64,000 nucleotides of DNA, from contig WPIO01000026.1 in NCBI GenBank assembly GCA_009760855.2, positions 3,664,501-3,728,500 of the forward strand, written 5' to 3'. The translations under genes were made by a program, and so were the position numbers. The DNA is from Cristatella mucedo. Taxonomy: Eukaryota; Bryozoa; Phylactolaemata; Cristatellidae. The notes beneath the pieces were generated by a model. The model made no database searches. It worked only from the letters and a program-made list of their open reading frames with translations, and had not been told where the DNA came from. Below, piece by piece: positions 12,830-23,268 of this stretch; the first letter of the stretch is position 1; every line of letters starts with the position of its first letter.

Positions 12830-13049
12830 TCGTGTCTTGACTTTTATAACTCACTGCTTGCCGGTCTACCGATCTTTGCAATCAGGTGCTTACAGCTGGT
12901 GCAAAACTCTGCAGCTAGTTGTCTGTCGTTAGCTGCCAGTTGCCACTACACACCACTTCTCGCCGACCTTTACTGGCTATCAGTCAAGCAACTCATCGAC
13001 TTCAAGGTTTTGTCACTCGCTTTCAGGTCCCTTCATTATTTGGCTCCAG
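12830..13049 (+). mobile_element. LINE A, left half of a copy split by an insertion
   Basis: The LINE A C-terminal region in plus orientation runs to 'cattatttggctccag' and stops at 13049. The continuation 'ggctccagcctacctatcagatc' is found at 14571. The 8 bases ggctccag occur on both sides, as expected of a target-site duplication. Confidence 0.8.
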
Positions 13050-13309
13050 TGAATATAGGACATTTCCCTTCTGTATAGTTCTCCCCCCCCCCCGACATTT
13101 CCTGCTGGTGGACCCCAGGACATTCCCCCCCCCCGACATTCCTCCCTGGTAGAACATTTCCCCCTATTTGATGGATGTATAACTAAGAATACATATATAT
13201 AAAGATATATTTCGTAGGATGCTTCGTAAACGACCTAATATTGTAATCAATTAGTGTCCGGAAATGCTTTTGCTTCGTAATTGACCAACCTGTTTTTTCT
13301 TCCGATGAG

Positions 13310-13528
13310 AGCATATTATGCCCCAGCCCGGTGCAACGGAAGTTAGTTCAGCTCGTCTTTCCTTTACCGTTGCCGTAAATTTCTCGCCGGCCCAGCACGT
13401 CCAGGAGCATTTATTGGCTTTCGGAAATCACCCACGGAGCAATGGTGTATGGCAAACTCATCAACTTGCTTGCCCGCTAACACTGGCTTGTGCAAAGGGC
13501 TTCACCAATATCATAAGCTCACCACTCG
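13310..13528 (+). other. Open frame with exon-like boundaries inside the 1.5 kb insertion
   Basis: A frame of 219 bases is preceded by a pyrimidine tract and AG (13308-13309) and followed by a gtaagc donor at 13529. It is phase 1 at both ends. The peptide has no recognised domain. Because it lies inside a mobile insertion, I think a captured exon or chance frame is more likely than an ordinary host exon. Confidence 0.2.
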
Positions 13529-13602
13529 GTAAGCAGCGATTAAATCCGTCGCACTCGTCGAACTTCATGCAGCCTTCTGAGGAACCTTTTGAGGTCATGC
13601 GT

Positions 13603-13745
13603 CTTCACCTGTAACTCCACAAAGCCATAAAGACTATGTGGGTGTTAGCAGGAGAGTTTTGTGTAGCACACTCACTGCCTAAGCAGCTTTCGGTACGCAT
13701 TCGGTAGCCAACAGACTTCATCTCACGCAACAAAGAGTTTCGTAA
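13603..13745 (-). mobile_element. LINE B 3' fragment, left arm of an inverted pair
   Basis: It matches the LINE B tail in minus orientation ('tgtaactccacaaagccataaaga...', 'ctttcggtacgcattcggtagccaac'). Confidence 0.8.
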
Positions 13746-13919
13746 GAATTGTCATGTACACTTCTTACTGATAAAATGGTCAAACTTGTCGGCTCCAAAT
13801 TCTCCCGACAGTGCTTATTGGGCATCTCTAGCTGACCGTGAAATGCACCAACAAAATACTAAGCTGCTGCAAGAGATGCATCTCTCCACTCAGCTTTCCC
13901 GGCATGCCAGTGAACTTCT

Positions 13920-14216
13920 CTTTCTCGTTTTCGCACGACTCTCCGGCTATAACGACTCTTCTGGAACGGACTACGGTACATCCTTTCCAGCCGTCCTGAA
14001 CCGCTACTTAAATGTTACTGACTACCTCAGCTGCTCTGCTATGGTTCCCACTTTCTCTTTGCTGCATAAGATGAAGTCTGTTTGCTACCAAATACGTACC
14101 GAAAGCCGCTCAGGCTGCAAGTGCCATACTCTCGTGCATTACACCCACATTGTGTGGCTTTGTGGAGTTACAGGTGGAGATCACTGGATTACATTACAAC
14201 AGTACACTTGCTGGTG
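13920..14216 (+). mobile_element. LINE B 3' fragment, right arm of an inverted pair
   Basis: The same LINE B tail in plus orientation follows the end of the RT frame ('DYGTSFPAVLNRYLN...'). With 13603-13745 it forms an inverted repeat of roughly 120-140 bases with a spacer of about 180 bases. Confidence 0.8.
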
Positions 14217-14570
14217 AGCTCGAGTCGCCGGGATAACTCAATGCACCGATGAAATTTTTAAGGGGAGGCCGGAGTGAAGAGATTGATCAGCCGTACGACA
14301 CCCTCGCTTAGTAGGACCCCTTGCTAGTACCGCGCATAGAAGTTGTGAGGTTATGGTCACTGCAGTTTATTTGACATTTCTAATGACTATAATGTAGGAC
14401 TATATATACTGTATTGTATTATATTGTTTGCAGGATATGTAAACAAGACAGTTTATATCGTGGCATTTCTTTATGGGAGGGGAGGAAATGCCCCACCCCG
14501 AGGGGGGAATGTCCTACCCCAGGGGGAATGTCCAGGGGTGGAATTTCGGGGGGGGGGATGCCCGTCCCTC

Positions 14571-15045
14571 GGCTCCAGCCTACCTATCAGATCTACTCCC
14601 CCAGCAAGCTAAGCACCGTGCCACCCACTTTTCGGAGTCTTACCGTTTACCTATACCTCATACGAACCTCAAATCCTTTGGAGACCGTTCCTTTAGTTCA
14701 TATGCTCCCAAAGCTAGAAACTCACTCCCGACTACTTCCGTCACGACACCCCCTGACTTGACCACATTTAAAAAGAAATTAAAAACACACATATTTATGA
14801 CAGCATTTAGTGGGTCCCTGTGATTCGTTCTTTATGTGCTCATGCGTGCTGACACTGAGCATGCTACCACTAACCGCACTTGCATGCTGACCCTGTGCGT
14901 GCCACCCCTAACCATGTTATTCTAGTTGTTTATTGAGCATTCTACTACTAACCATTCAATCATGCTTCCTGTGCAGCAAATGTAAAGTGCCTAGACAGAG
15001 ATTGAGTTCTCTGAGGGCACTTGATCAAATGTGTTATTAGTATTA
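14571..15045 (+). mobile_element. LINE A, right half of the split copy
   Basis: It continues the LINE A C-terminal frame ('AYLSDLLPQQAKHRATHFSE', 'FGDRSFSSYAPKARNSLP') to a stop near 14823, followed by the non-coding tail. The tail ends in 'aaagtgcctagacagagattgagttctctgagggc' and a (TTA)n-like stretch. Confidence 0.85.
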
Positions 15046-15214
15046 GTATTATTCCTTGATGGCTATCATGCTTCCAAGAAGAGCTGTTAGGCTTAGAGAG
15101 CTGGGATAGATGTTTGATGGGCAGTGTTAGGCTAAGGTGTTTCTCCATAGGGGGCCCAAATTTTCTTTTAGACGAATCTAGAAAGATGACATTGTGGCAT
15201 GCACGATCTGGGTT

Positions 15215-15335
15215 AATGTAATGTAATGTATCTCTGTCTGTAACTCCACAAAGTCATAAAGACCATGTGGGTGTTACGAAGGAGAGTTTTGTATGGCGCA
15301 CTCACAGCCTAAGCGGCTTTGGCTTTCACATCAGA
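15215..15335 (-). mobile_element. LINE B 3' tail fragment
   Basis: It begins with 'taatgtaatgtatctctgtctgtaactcc' and continues through 'tatggcgcactcacagcctaagcggcttt'. Minus orientation, tail only. Confidence 0.85.
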
Positions 15336-16314
15336 GTATCTCTTCTTTTTTTAAAGGACAACTCGTATTTTTAGAGGAGCTTGAGAGCTTTGCCGTTTAG
15401 GCTGGTCTTAAGCCTGCTGGTGGCATCTTTGGTAAGTCTTTTTATACTTGTCTTAAGAGGCCTGCCGATGGCATGCCTTTGGCGTGCTGGCAGCTTCGGT
15501 CATTCAAAACAAGGGACTAGTTCGCGTTAAACTGATCTAAAGATAGGCCTTCAGGGTGGTTTGCCTTGGGCCTCACCTTTTCGGAGACCAAACACAGACA
15601 GCTCATTTATGTCCCGGAGTTGGAGCAGCTGCAGCCGGCATCTGCTGGCAGCTCGGTCAGGCTGTGCAATAGACGAATCCGGCCGTCCCATGGAAATATA
15701 AGGCATGCCCCATGGTCCGGAAATGCCTCTGCCTGTTGAAAGGATCCTAATCAGCCACTGATCGGTCGCAATGTGGGCTGTGCAGTTGACCCTGCCGACC
15801 ACCTGCCCTGCAAAATAGCAGAGCGGACTGGTTATCGTCATGTGCAGCATGGGCTACAGAATGATTGAGGAACTCGAGAGGTAAGCCTTTGTTGAGATCG
15901 TAATAGAGAATGCATACCCCAGCCTACGACAGAGCCTAGATGTTGGTGTCTGCCGGTACTAGGCTGGAGGCCCCCCCCCCCCCGATCTTGACTGACCAAT
16001 CGAGGCGAAGCGTTCCTGCTGCTGGTGCTAGCAACGGCGCTGGCCAACGGAGCACAGTGTTCGTGGCCACAGACGACAGAAGCTCCGGTTAGATTAACGT
16101 CTGCAGCAAGAGTCGTTGATTAAACATTGTTGAGTTCGGTTGTGTTCCAAGAACTCCAAGTCGTTTGCTGTTTAGCAATATGCGAGCGCATGCTCACAAC
16201 ACCTTGTAGGCTGGTCCTGGGTGCTGTTGCAAGAGCCAACTGCCTCGGAGCTTAAAAAAAAAGTCCCACCATTTGAGTTTGGCACCTACCGAATGTATCT
16301 ACCTTATTGTACAG
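15336..16314. other. No gene recognised; contains a poly-C run near 15970
   Basis: No recognisable exon or repeat family was found. A run of about 13 C bases occurs at 15970-15982. Confidence 0.45.
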
Positions 16315-16430
16315 GCTGGACGACCTGCAAGTTGTGAGTTGGGAAAGTCGAGACACGGTATCGCAAATGCATGGACCAACTTGGATGTTGTTTTTCTGTT
16401 TAAGCAGGCACGAATTTTTCTGCTTGACGT
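16315..16430 (-). mobile_element. LINE A short internal fragment
   Basis: 'ggaaagtcgagacacggtatcgcaaatgcatggaccaacttgga' matches the LINE A segment encoding the '[16 protein letters not shown]' region in minus orientation. It is truncated on both sides. Confidence 0.75.
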
Positions 16431-17234
16431 AGGTCATGAAGTGCAAGTGCCTACAGTGACGTTTACACTGATAGTCTTGCTCTTGCTTCTGTCCTTCGTC
16501 GTCTTTGGTGCATACGTTTTCATGACTGACTGTGATCCATATGAAAGATGCTGATGCCGAGAACAAAGACTCGGAAGCAGACCATCGTTCTACTTTTTGG
16601 CCGAGACTGGGACAAAGTGAACAAGAGACCAATCACACAAACATAGGCTCTGTTAAGGGCGCGCCTCTCTTGCTTACTTTGAAAAACATGGCAGACCACT
16701 TTGTTTTTACGAGCAAAATCATTAAAGCATTCCACGAGAGCTCCTGTTTATGAGACAGTACAAGCTCGTCAAATAAGAATCAGATCATGAAGCGAACGAC
16801 AAAGGTAACCGTGGAAGGTTTAAATTCACCGGAAGGAGCACGGCTGAGGGTCATTTCCTACCTCCTTAACAAAATCAATTGCCCCGTGACCACCCTGGGG
16901 CTAGAGCAAGGAAGACACAAGGCTGAAGGACGTCTGGCTGTGTAAACTTTCTACAAGAATCTAGGCCAAACCAGGACCATCAGGACAGAAGCAAGACTGC
17001 TGGTGTGAATATAGCTTTATACTGGGCTAAGAACCAGGGGCAGGTGTCTTCCGATTGCAGCCTGTCTGAGTCAAGCAGTTACTTGTTAAAACAACGTCTT
17101 ATATGACAGTACCGTTTGTCCCACGATGTAAATTGCTGCAGAGACTGCACATCATCATTTAATCAAAGGCTACACACCCGGCTTCCCCGCCTACAATACC
17201 CCTACTTTTCCGGATTTCTAAAAATAGAATAGCT
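16431..17234. other. No gene recognised; short hydrophobic frame near 16460-16554
   Basis: The only notable item is a plus-strand frame ending at 16554. It encodes one strongly hydrophobic segment (TLIVLLLLLSFVVFGAYVF) followed by a short Asp/Cys tail and a stop. A cag acceptor-like site lies at about 16458. I do not recognise it. Confidence 0.35.
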
Positions 17235-17365
17235 TATTTAACAGTCATTTATGTAGCAACAGAAAAGCCTTAACGACTATCACCAGTGCTTTCTGTCGCC
17301 GTTAAAGGATCGCCCACCGAAGGACTCTATCTAGCCCACGACCTAAGTCGTCAAGAGCAAGCGCC
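17235..17365 (-). mobile_element. SINE2 copy
   Basis: The reverse complement shows the SINE2 body ('agtcgttaaggcttttctgttgctacata') and a decayed B box. Boundaries are approximate. Confidence 0.6.
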
Positions 17366-17647
17366 CTAACCCCTGGCTGAAACCCGAGGGCAGGCAATTC
17401 CTACTGGCGACGTCACCTATAATTTTGGGTGGGAGATACTCGATGCATGCTCCTATCGCAGCAGGCAATTAAGAAGTGTTCCTAACCCCGACTTATGTTG
17501 AAAAGTGTGAGCATCGTACCCTTCTCTTCCTTGTATTTAATAATAATAATAATAAAACGCTTGATAAAGCATGCTCAGATAACTCAATCTCTTTCTAGGC
17601 GCTTTATGTTGGCTGCAAAGGAAATACGATCGAATTGATTACTATGT

Positions 17648-17985
17648 ATAAATGTAATGTATCTCCGTCTGTAACCCCACAAAGTCATAAAGACCATGTG
17701 GGTGTTACGCAGGAGAGTTTTGTATGGCGCACTCACAGCCTAAGCGGCTTTCGGTACGCATTCGGTAGCCAACAGACTACGTCTCACGAAACAAAGAAAA
17801 AGTGGGAAGCATAGCAGTCAGGAGAGCAGTTGAGGTAGTGAGTAGCATGGAAGTAGCAGCTCAGGACTGCTGAAAAGGATGAGCCATAGTCGGCAGTAGG
17901 AGAGTAGTTGTCGTTGCGTAAGAATTGTGGAAGCGAGTTCCACAGTCTAGGACCTGCAGAGCTAAAGCTTCCTGATAGCATGTTC
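17648..17985 (-). mobile_element. LINE B 3' fragment nested in LINE A
   Basis: It starts with 'atgtaatgtatctccgtctg' and contains a minus-strand frame (17981-17784) with 'SSAGPRLWNSLPQFLRND', the terminal RT segment of a second non-LTR family. LINE A tail sequence lies on both sides, so LINE B inserted later. Confidence 0.85.
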
Positions 17986-18142
17986 GATAAACAACAAGAA
18001 TAACATGGTCAGGGATGACATGCACAGGGTCAGCATGCAAGTGTGGTTAGTGGCAGCATGCAACAGTGTCAGCATGCATAAGCACATAAAGGACTAATCA
18101 CAGGGACTCATTAAATGCTGTGATAAATAGGTGCGTTTTTAA

Positions 18143-19064
18143 TTATTTTTTTAATGTAGTCAAGTCAGGGGGTGTCGTGACGGAAGTCGAGACTGAGTTC
18201 CAGGCTGTGAGACCATACGAACCAAAGGCACGGTCTCCAAAGGATTTGAGGTTTGTACGAGGTGTAGGTAAACAGTTAGATTCCGAAAAGCAGGTGGTAC
18301 GATGCTTAGCCTGGTGGGGCACTAGATCTGATTGATAGGCTGGAATCAAAGAATGAAGGGACCTAAAAGTGAGTGACAAAACCTTGAAGTCGATAGGTTG
18401 CTTGACTGGGAGCAAGTGCAGGTCGGCGAGAAGGGGTGTGATGTGGCAACTGCACTGCTCACGACAGACAAGCCTAGCTGCAGAGTTTTGCATCAGCTGT
18501 AAGCGCCTGATTGCACAGGCCGGTTGACCAGCAAGCAGTGAGTTACAGAAGTCAAGACGGGATGTTACAAATGCATGGACCAACCTAGATGGTATTCCAT
18601 TCTGAACAAGCCCGAATTTTAGCAATGTTATATATCTGAAAGTAGGCATATTTGACTGTGGGGCTGATGTGGTCGTCTACTGAAAGGTCACTTTGGAATA
18701 GGACACCTAGATTTCGGGCAGATTCAGCAGGAGATGTGCTGGCTGAGTCGATTTTGAGCGTTAGCCTTTCCAATTTCTGAATTGCACTTGGTTTGCCCAT
18801 AACTAGTAAGTTGGTTTTATCACCATTCAATTTAAGAAAATCTGCTGCCATCCATGTGCGGATGTCATCAATACATGCAGCAAGGGAGTTGAGAGAATTC
18901 GATGTGCTGGAGGGCTGGGAGGGTTCAAAGCAAAGGTACAACTGAATGTCATCTGCATCGAAGTGAAAGCCAAGATTCTGCCTGGCAAACACATCGGCAA
19001 GAGGAAGAGGATAAACAGCAAAAAGAATGGGACCAAGCACGGACCATACCATTAGGTACCCCAT
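18143..19064 (-). pseudogene. LINE A reverse transcriptase core and C-terminus
   Basis: Two overlapping minus-strand frames (19064-18585 and 18649-18143) cover the RT palm from 'SVLGPILF' through the catalytic box. The box is seen as FDADDIQLYL, where the family usually has FADD. They continue through the thumb 'FLKLNGDKTNLLVMG' to the '[13 protein letters not shown]' terminal region. The frame changes near 18,590-18,640, so no functional enzyme is encoded. In an intact element this enzyme would perform target-primed reverse transcription. Confidence 0.8.
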
Positions 19065-19417
19065 ATTTCAGATGTTCCTCGGATGATCTTTGTCCATTCA
19101 CATCAATGCTCTGGAATCTTCCATTGAGGTAGGACCTGAACCATTGCAATGCAGTGCCAGTAATTCACATGCGAGATGAGAGTTGCTCAAGAAGGACTAG
19201 GAGATCGATAGAATCAAAAGATGTCGAAAGATCGAGCAAAACAAGCAGAGATATTTTACCCATGTCTGCATCTGCATTGCTAAGTAGGTCGTTATACACC
19301 ATACAATGCTGACTCTGTGGAGTAATTAGCTCTAAAGCTAGACTGGAACTTACTACCAAGGTTTGAAGTTTCAATATATGAGTTCAGCTGGTCCGCCACG
19401 ACCCGTTCCAGTGTCTT

Positions 19418-20641
19418 TTATAGGAATGGTAGAAGGGAGACTGGGCGGTAGTTGCTCGAGTACTGTTGGTCTAGTTTTGCTTTCTTGAGAAGTGGCCTGA
19501 CTACAGCTTTTTTGAGAGGGGTTGAGACATGACCTGAAGCTAATGACATGTTAATGATGTTCGTTATGCATGGCAGCAGCAGATCAATGCATCGTAGAAG
19601 CAGGACTGTGGGAATATCGTCTAAAGGACTAGTTGTCTTCTTTGATTGGTGTATGAACTTCAGGACGAGGTCACTAGTAACCTCGTTGAATGTAGTCATT
19701 GGGATGCTGCAAGGAATTGAGGGACAGCATTCTAGGGGGATGCTGCCATCGTAAGGATATCTTCTGGACAAAGAATCGAGAGAAGCGATCAGCTAGATCA
19801 TCACAAGGATCATCGGGTAAAGAGCTAATCTGGGAGCGGTTGAGGAGATAGTTCATCATCGACATCAGCATTTTTGGATTGTGCATCTGTGATTCAACAA
19901 TGTTTTTGTAGAAGCTAGACTTGGCCTTTGCTAGTAGGATCGATTGGTAGGACCTATAATAGTCTTCATATGCCTGTCGATGGACATCCAGTCCTGATCT
20001 TGTAAATGCTTTTTCAGGCTTGCACTTGGTAGATCTAAGCTAGCTTAATGTCTGTGGTAAATCATAGGCCGTCTGGGCGAGGGTGCACAGTGCACTTGGT
20101 CAGAGGAGCAAAATCGTCGAGCATGTCAGCTAGTGTCGTGTGGTAGCAATCTACCAATGATGACAGGTCAGAAGGGGGACTGAGCAGCAGAGGCAAAGCA
20201 GATATTCTCACACGAACAGCATCGATGTCAAGGGTCTTGAGGTTTCGCGATTCACTGTTGATTTTATAGGAGGAGGAGAGCACACCTTGTATACTCAATG
20301 AGATCTGCATGTGGTCAGGTAAGCGAGATTTGGTAATAATTGGTGATGAGACAAAGTGCAGTTGTATGAGAAAATTTGGTCGTGTGTGTGACCTTTGATG
20401 GGAGTAGGGCCATGCACATGAGCCACAAGAGACAGTAAGTCAGTCAAAGCACAAAATTCTGGGCTGAAGGTTTCTGGTGAGTTATCAAGTGAATGTTGAA
20501 ATCACCCCTAACGAGGAAGGATCTATTTCTTGCACTTAGAATTGAAATGAGATTGGAGAAATCTGAGATAAAGGAGGACTTGGTACCTGATGGGCGATAG
20601 ACTAGTGTCATCAACGGTAGCAAGTTGTCGGGTGAAATCAA
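19418..20641 (-). pseudogene. LINE A endonuclease domain and RT N-terminus, broken
   Basis: A series of short minus-strand frames covers the end of the EEP endonuclease ('YRPSGTKSSFISDF', 'RGDFNIHL'), a linker, and the RT N-terminus ('SPLDDIPTVLLLRC', 'SLASGHVSTPLKKAVVRPLL', 'NYRPVSLLPFL'). Order and content match the same region of the copy at 54.9-56.8 kb. Stops and frameshifts occur throughout. Confidence 0.75.
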
Positions 20642-21021
20642 GATAATCGATTAGAAAGACTGCTTCGAGGGTACTGCAAATGGCTTGAAGTCGAATTATT
20701 TTGAGCCCATGATAATAGCAACTCTACCTCCAGTTGTGATTGATATGGGGGTGTGAAAGAATGAGAAAACCAGACCCCTAATGCGAACTCTCCGGTGCCG
20801 CTGACCCGAAATGGCTGCAGATCTAAAGGCTTACTCAATGCCTTCAATGTAATCTTTGTTTTTTTCAGGCAAGGCACTATGTTCATCGTATTTGAAGTGA
20901 TGTCAATTGGGTTAAAGACAGACTTGTCGTGTTTGGTCTTTGGATTGCCTATTATCTCCTGTCATAATAGTTGCCGTCCGTGTTTGTACCTGCCTTCTAT
21001 GGACTCCATTCTCCTTTTCAG

Positions 21022-21434
21022 CGGGTGGAACACGTGATTTGGAGACAGACTGTGGTTGCAACTCTCCAGCAGGAGCTCAGCAGCCAAACTGCAGAATCTC
21101 GAGGCTAATGAGTGAATGCCGTTTTTTGTCAAATCCCTCGAACCATTTGGTGCCATCCCCATCAGCCGCCAATCCATCTACCCTAATTTTCATCAGCAAT
21201 ACAAACGTGCAGTTGGGAAACAGCAACACCATGATCATTAATAATGGCAACACTGACCACTTAAGTTCCTCTTCGAACGAGGACTCACCTGGACACTTGC
21301 CAGAGGCCGAGCATGACTGTGTGCCTGACATCCGGCCACTATCTAATTGCAGCACATTGCCAGAGCTCGGGTGCCAAGGGTTTGGTGTATGTCAAAGCTC
21401 GCCCAGGCTGGAGGTGAAATTTGATATTTCATAG
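21022..21434 (+). CDS. Candidate terminal host exon encoding a RHIM-like motif
   Basis: A strong acceptor (ctccttttcag, ending 21021) opens a phase-1 frame of 137 codons ending in TAG at 21432-21434. It lies outside the neighbouring LINE A copy. The peptide is Ser/Asn/Pro-rich and looks disordered, except for FISNTNVQLGNSNTMII. This fits the core of the RIP homotypic interaction motif, (I/V)Q(I/L/V)G-x-x-N-x-(M/L/I), at 21207-21239. RHIMs form amyloid-like signalling assemblies in RIPK1, RIPK3, TRIF and ZBP1. The C-terminal position of the motif resembles RIPK3. No kinase, death or TIR domain is visible upstream within the window. A possible polyadenylation signal (aataaa) is at 22267. The motif match is seen directly; exon status and function are inferred. 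Confidence 0.45.
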
Positions 21435-23119
21435 GACTGCTGTCTTACTTTGCACCTTGTCACGGCCTGAATCAGTTCCCATTGAGTTCTTTTGAGTCTC
21501 TTATACCGGGCTGCTAGCCAGCCATAGGAGTAATACGTCATATCCGATTGCCAAGGTTTGGGAGTGTGCACAGATTCTTCCATGTTCTTTCCTCAGAAGC
21601 AGGATTCTGCACTATTTGGTCTGACCTTGGACTTCCTTACCACTGAATGAAGCGTAATGTTGGAGCCAACCAGATCCTCTGCTGTGCCAAGTTGTGCGAA
21701 TAGCCCTCCCAGCCAGCTGAAGGCTGCTACACCAGTCAAACTAGCTGCAACTAGTTGGAAATCCTGCTTGTGTGTGCAAGTGAATGCTAGCAAATACTAG
21801 CTGGCTCTTACTAGGAAGAGGAGCTGCTTTCAGTCAGCTCAGATTCTTTTTTAGTCGACTCTTTCAGATGTCCTGAATAATGACTTTGGATTTTGCTTGG
21901 TAGTATAGCGGTTTCAGTTGATGTATGCCATATCTCGGAGATTTAGCTTTACATTATTATGTACTTTATTATGCTTTGTTGGCTGGACTAAGCTCCTTAC
22001 ATTTATTCGACTCAATTTTTATCGGATGGGAGATTCTCATATTTCATTGTTAAACTTTTTTAAGTTGGCACTTACTGCTCAATGACAATAGTTATAAGCT
22101 TGACACCGGTTGAGCTTTCAGGTTTTGTCCAGACAGCAGAGATACCTGATGTAATAGCTTGTTCAAAATGTCGGTCTTAGGTCGTTTGCAGGGCTCGCTC
22201 CAACATGTTGAGTGCCTTCCTGTGAGCATCTGCTTCACTTAATTGCTCACTCGAATGTCACCTTCAAATAAAATATTTGAGTCGTGGAGACTACTTTGGG
22301 AAAAAGAAATCGAGCATTTCTCCATCCGTGCTGCTCTCCCGACTTAAACCTAGCGGTGTACAATCACCGTGCTCGGGTTCGACCCTAAGCGGGTTTGTGT
22401 TGAAACTCGTATTCACATCTCATGTCATGATCTTGCATACAACTTTGCACTACGCTCAGATTGGAGCCACCTGTTCATTTCGATCTGCTTGCCGGAAGTC
22501 TTGGGACCCGCATAATAAAAACCAAATCTGAAGCAAGCGGCTGCTCATCATTTGCTCTTTTACAAAAAGTACTGGATCACCTATCCAATGTTCCAATGTT
22601 TATGAGGAACGGCTACAGCTCACTACGCTCAGTATGCAAGACGCAAATGGGCAGGCTTCCGGCGGTCCTTCGAACCGATTCCGATGTGAAAATCCACTGA
22701 TAATCCCTGGACTCTAATCCAGATACGGTCAGTCGTCCAATAGCGTAAATAGGATTTATAGACGATGGACCACGTCCTCAACTTACAGATGGCGTTATTA
22801 TATCTTTAACAGCATGTGCAAAGCTGGTTTCACTCGTTTCCTTGGTTTCACTCAATAAGTAAATGTAAAGTTTCGTGGTCCAAATTCTCTCGCAGTGAGA
22901 GCGGGATGACTACTGCTCACTTCCAAGTGCAATCGCATTACCATCCGCGTGAGCAAGCCTTCAAATACGTATCGTCAGCTGGATATATGTGAAAAGGGAT
23001 TTCCCCGAGGTTCGCTCTGACTTTTTTCTATGGCATTCAATGTTCGTGGACCAACGAAACTTGAAGGTCGACCAGTCCTCTAACTCCGCCCTTTACCCGT
23101 AAAGTTACGAATCGCCTTT
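21435..23119. other. No gene recognised; possible 3' UTR of the 21022 exon at its start
   Basis: Open frames in this stretch have no recognisable domain. It contains one AATAAA hexamer at 22267-22272 that could serve the candidate exon ending at 21434. Confidence 0.4.
22267..22272 (+). promoter_or_regulatory. Possible polyadenylation signal AATAAA
   Basis: The hexamer lies 833 bases beyond the stop codon of the RHIM-like exon. The assignment is tentative because the hexamer is common by chance. Confidence 0.2.
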
Positions 23120-23268
23120 TACTAGCTGATTTAACAGCCTCTTTTTGTATAGCGACAGAAGAGCCTTGACGGCTTTCACCAACGTTTGCAGTGGCGATAA
23201 AGAATCGCCCAACACAGGATTCGAACCCACGATCTCGGGACCAAGGTCGTTAAGTCAAATCTTATTAA
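23120..23268 (-). mobile_element. SINE2 copy
   Basis: The reverse complement gives a clear B box (gtgggttcgaatcc), the shared 'ggcgattctttatcgccactgcaa' block and 'aaggctcttctgtcgctatac...gaggctgttaaatcagct'. It is one of the better-preserved copies. Confidence 0.75.

Larger units (their letters stand above)
13050..14570. mobile_element. Putative DNA transposon-like insertion with 8-bp target duplication
   Basis: A 1521-base block interrupts a LINE A copy between two ggctccag octamers (13042-13049 and 14571-14578). Both ends carry several copies of a C-run/ggacattcccc unit in opposite orientation: 13060-13165 as written, 14475-14570 as reverse complement. These act as imperfect inverted subterminal repeats. 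The outermost bases are also loosely inverted (GA...A.GG.CAT..CCC). The interior has no recognised transposase and contains an inverted pair of LINE B fragments. An 8-bp duplication is typical of hAT and KDZ-type elements; the superfamily is not determined. Confidence 0.6.
17535..20790 (-). mobile_element. LINE A, longest copy (endonuclease to tail), decayed
   Basis: From right to left on the minus strand this copy carries three parts. First is a decayed endonuclease/exonuclease/phosphatase domain (about 20,760-20,060; 'RGDFNIHL' near 20,500). Next is a linker and RT N-terminus (about 19,900-19,418; 'NYRPVSLLPFL' at 19,420-19,452). Then come the RT core and thumb (about 19,374-18,143; 'FDADDIQLYLCF' near 18,945, 'NGDKTNLLVMGKPS' near 18,800). 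The non-coding tail continues to (AAT)n at 17535. Many frameshifts and stops make it inactive. A LINE B copy is inserted in its tail at 17648-17985. Confidence 0.85.

Noticed and set aside
22277-22700. Plus-strand frames after the RHIM-like exon
   Set aside because: No domain, no exon boundaries in phase, and they cross likely 3' UTR or intergenic sequence.
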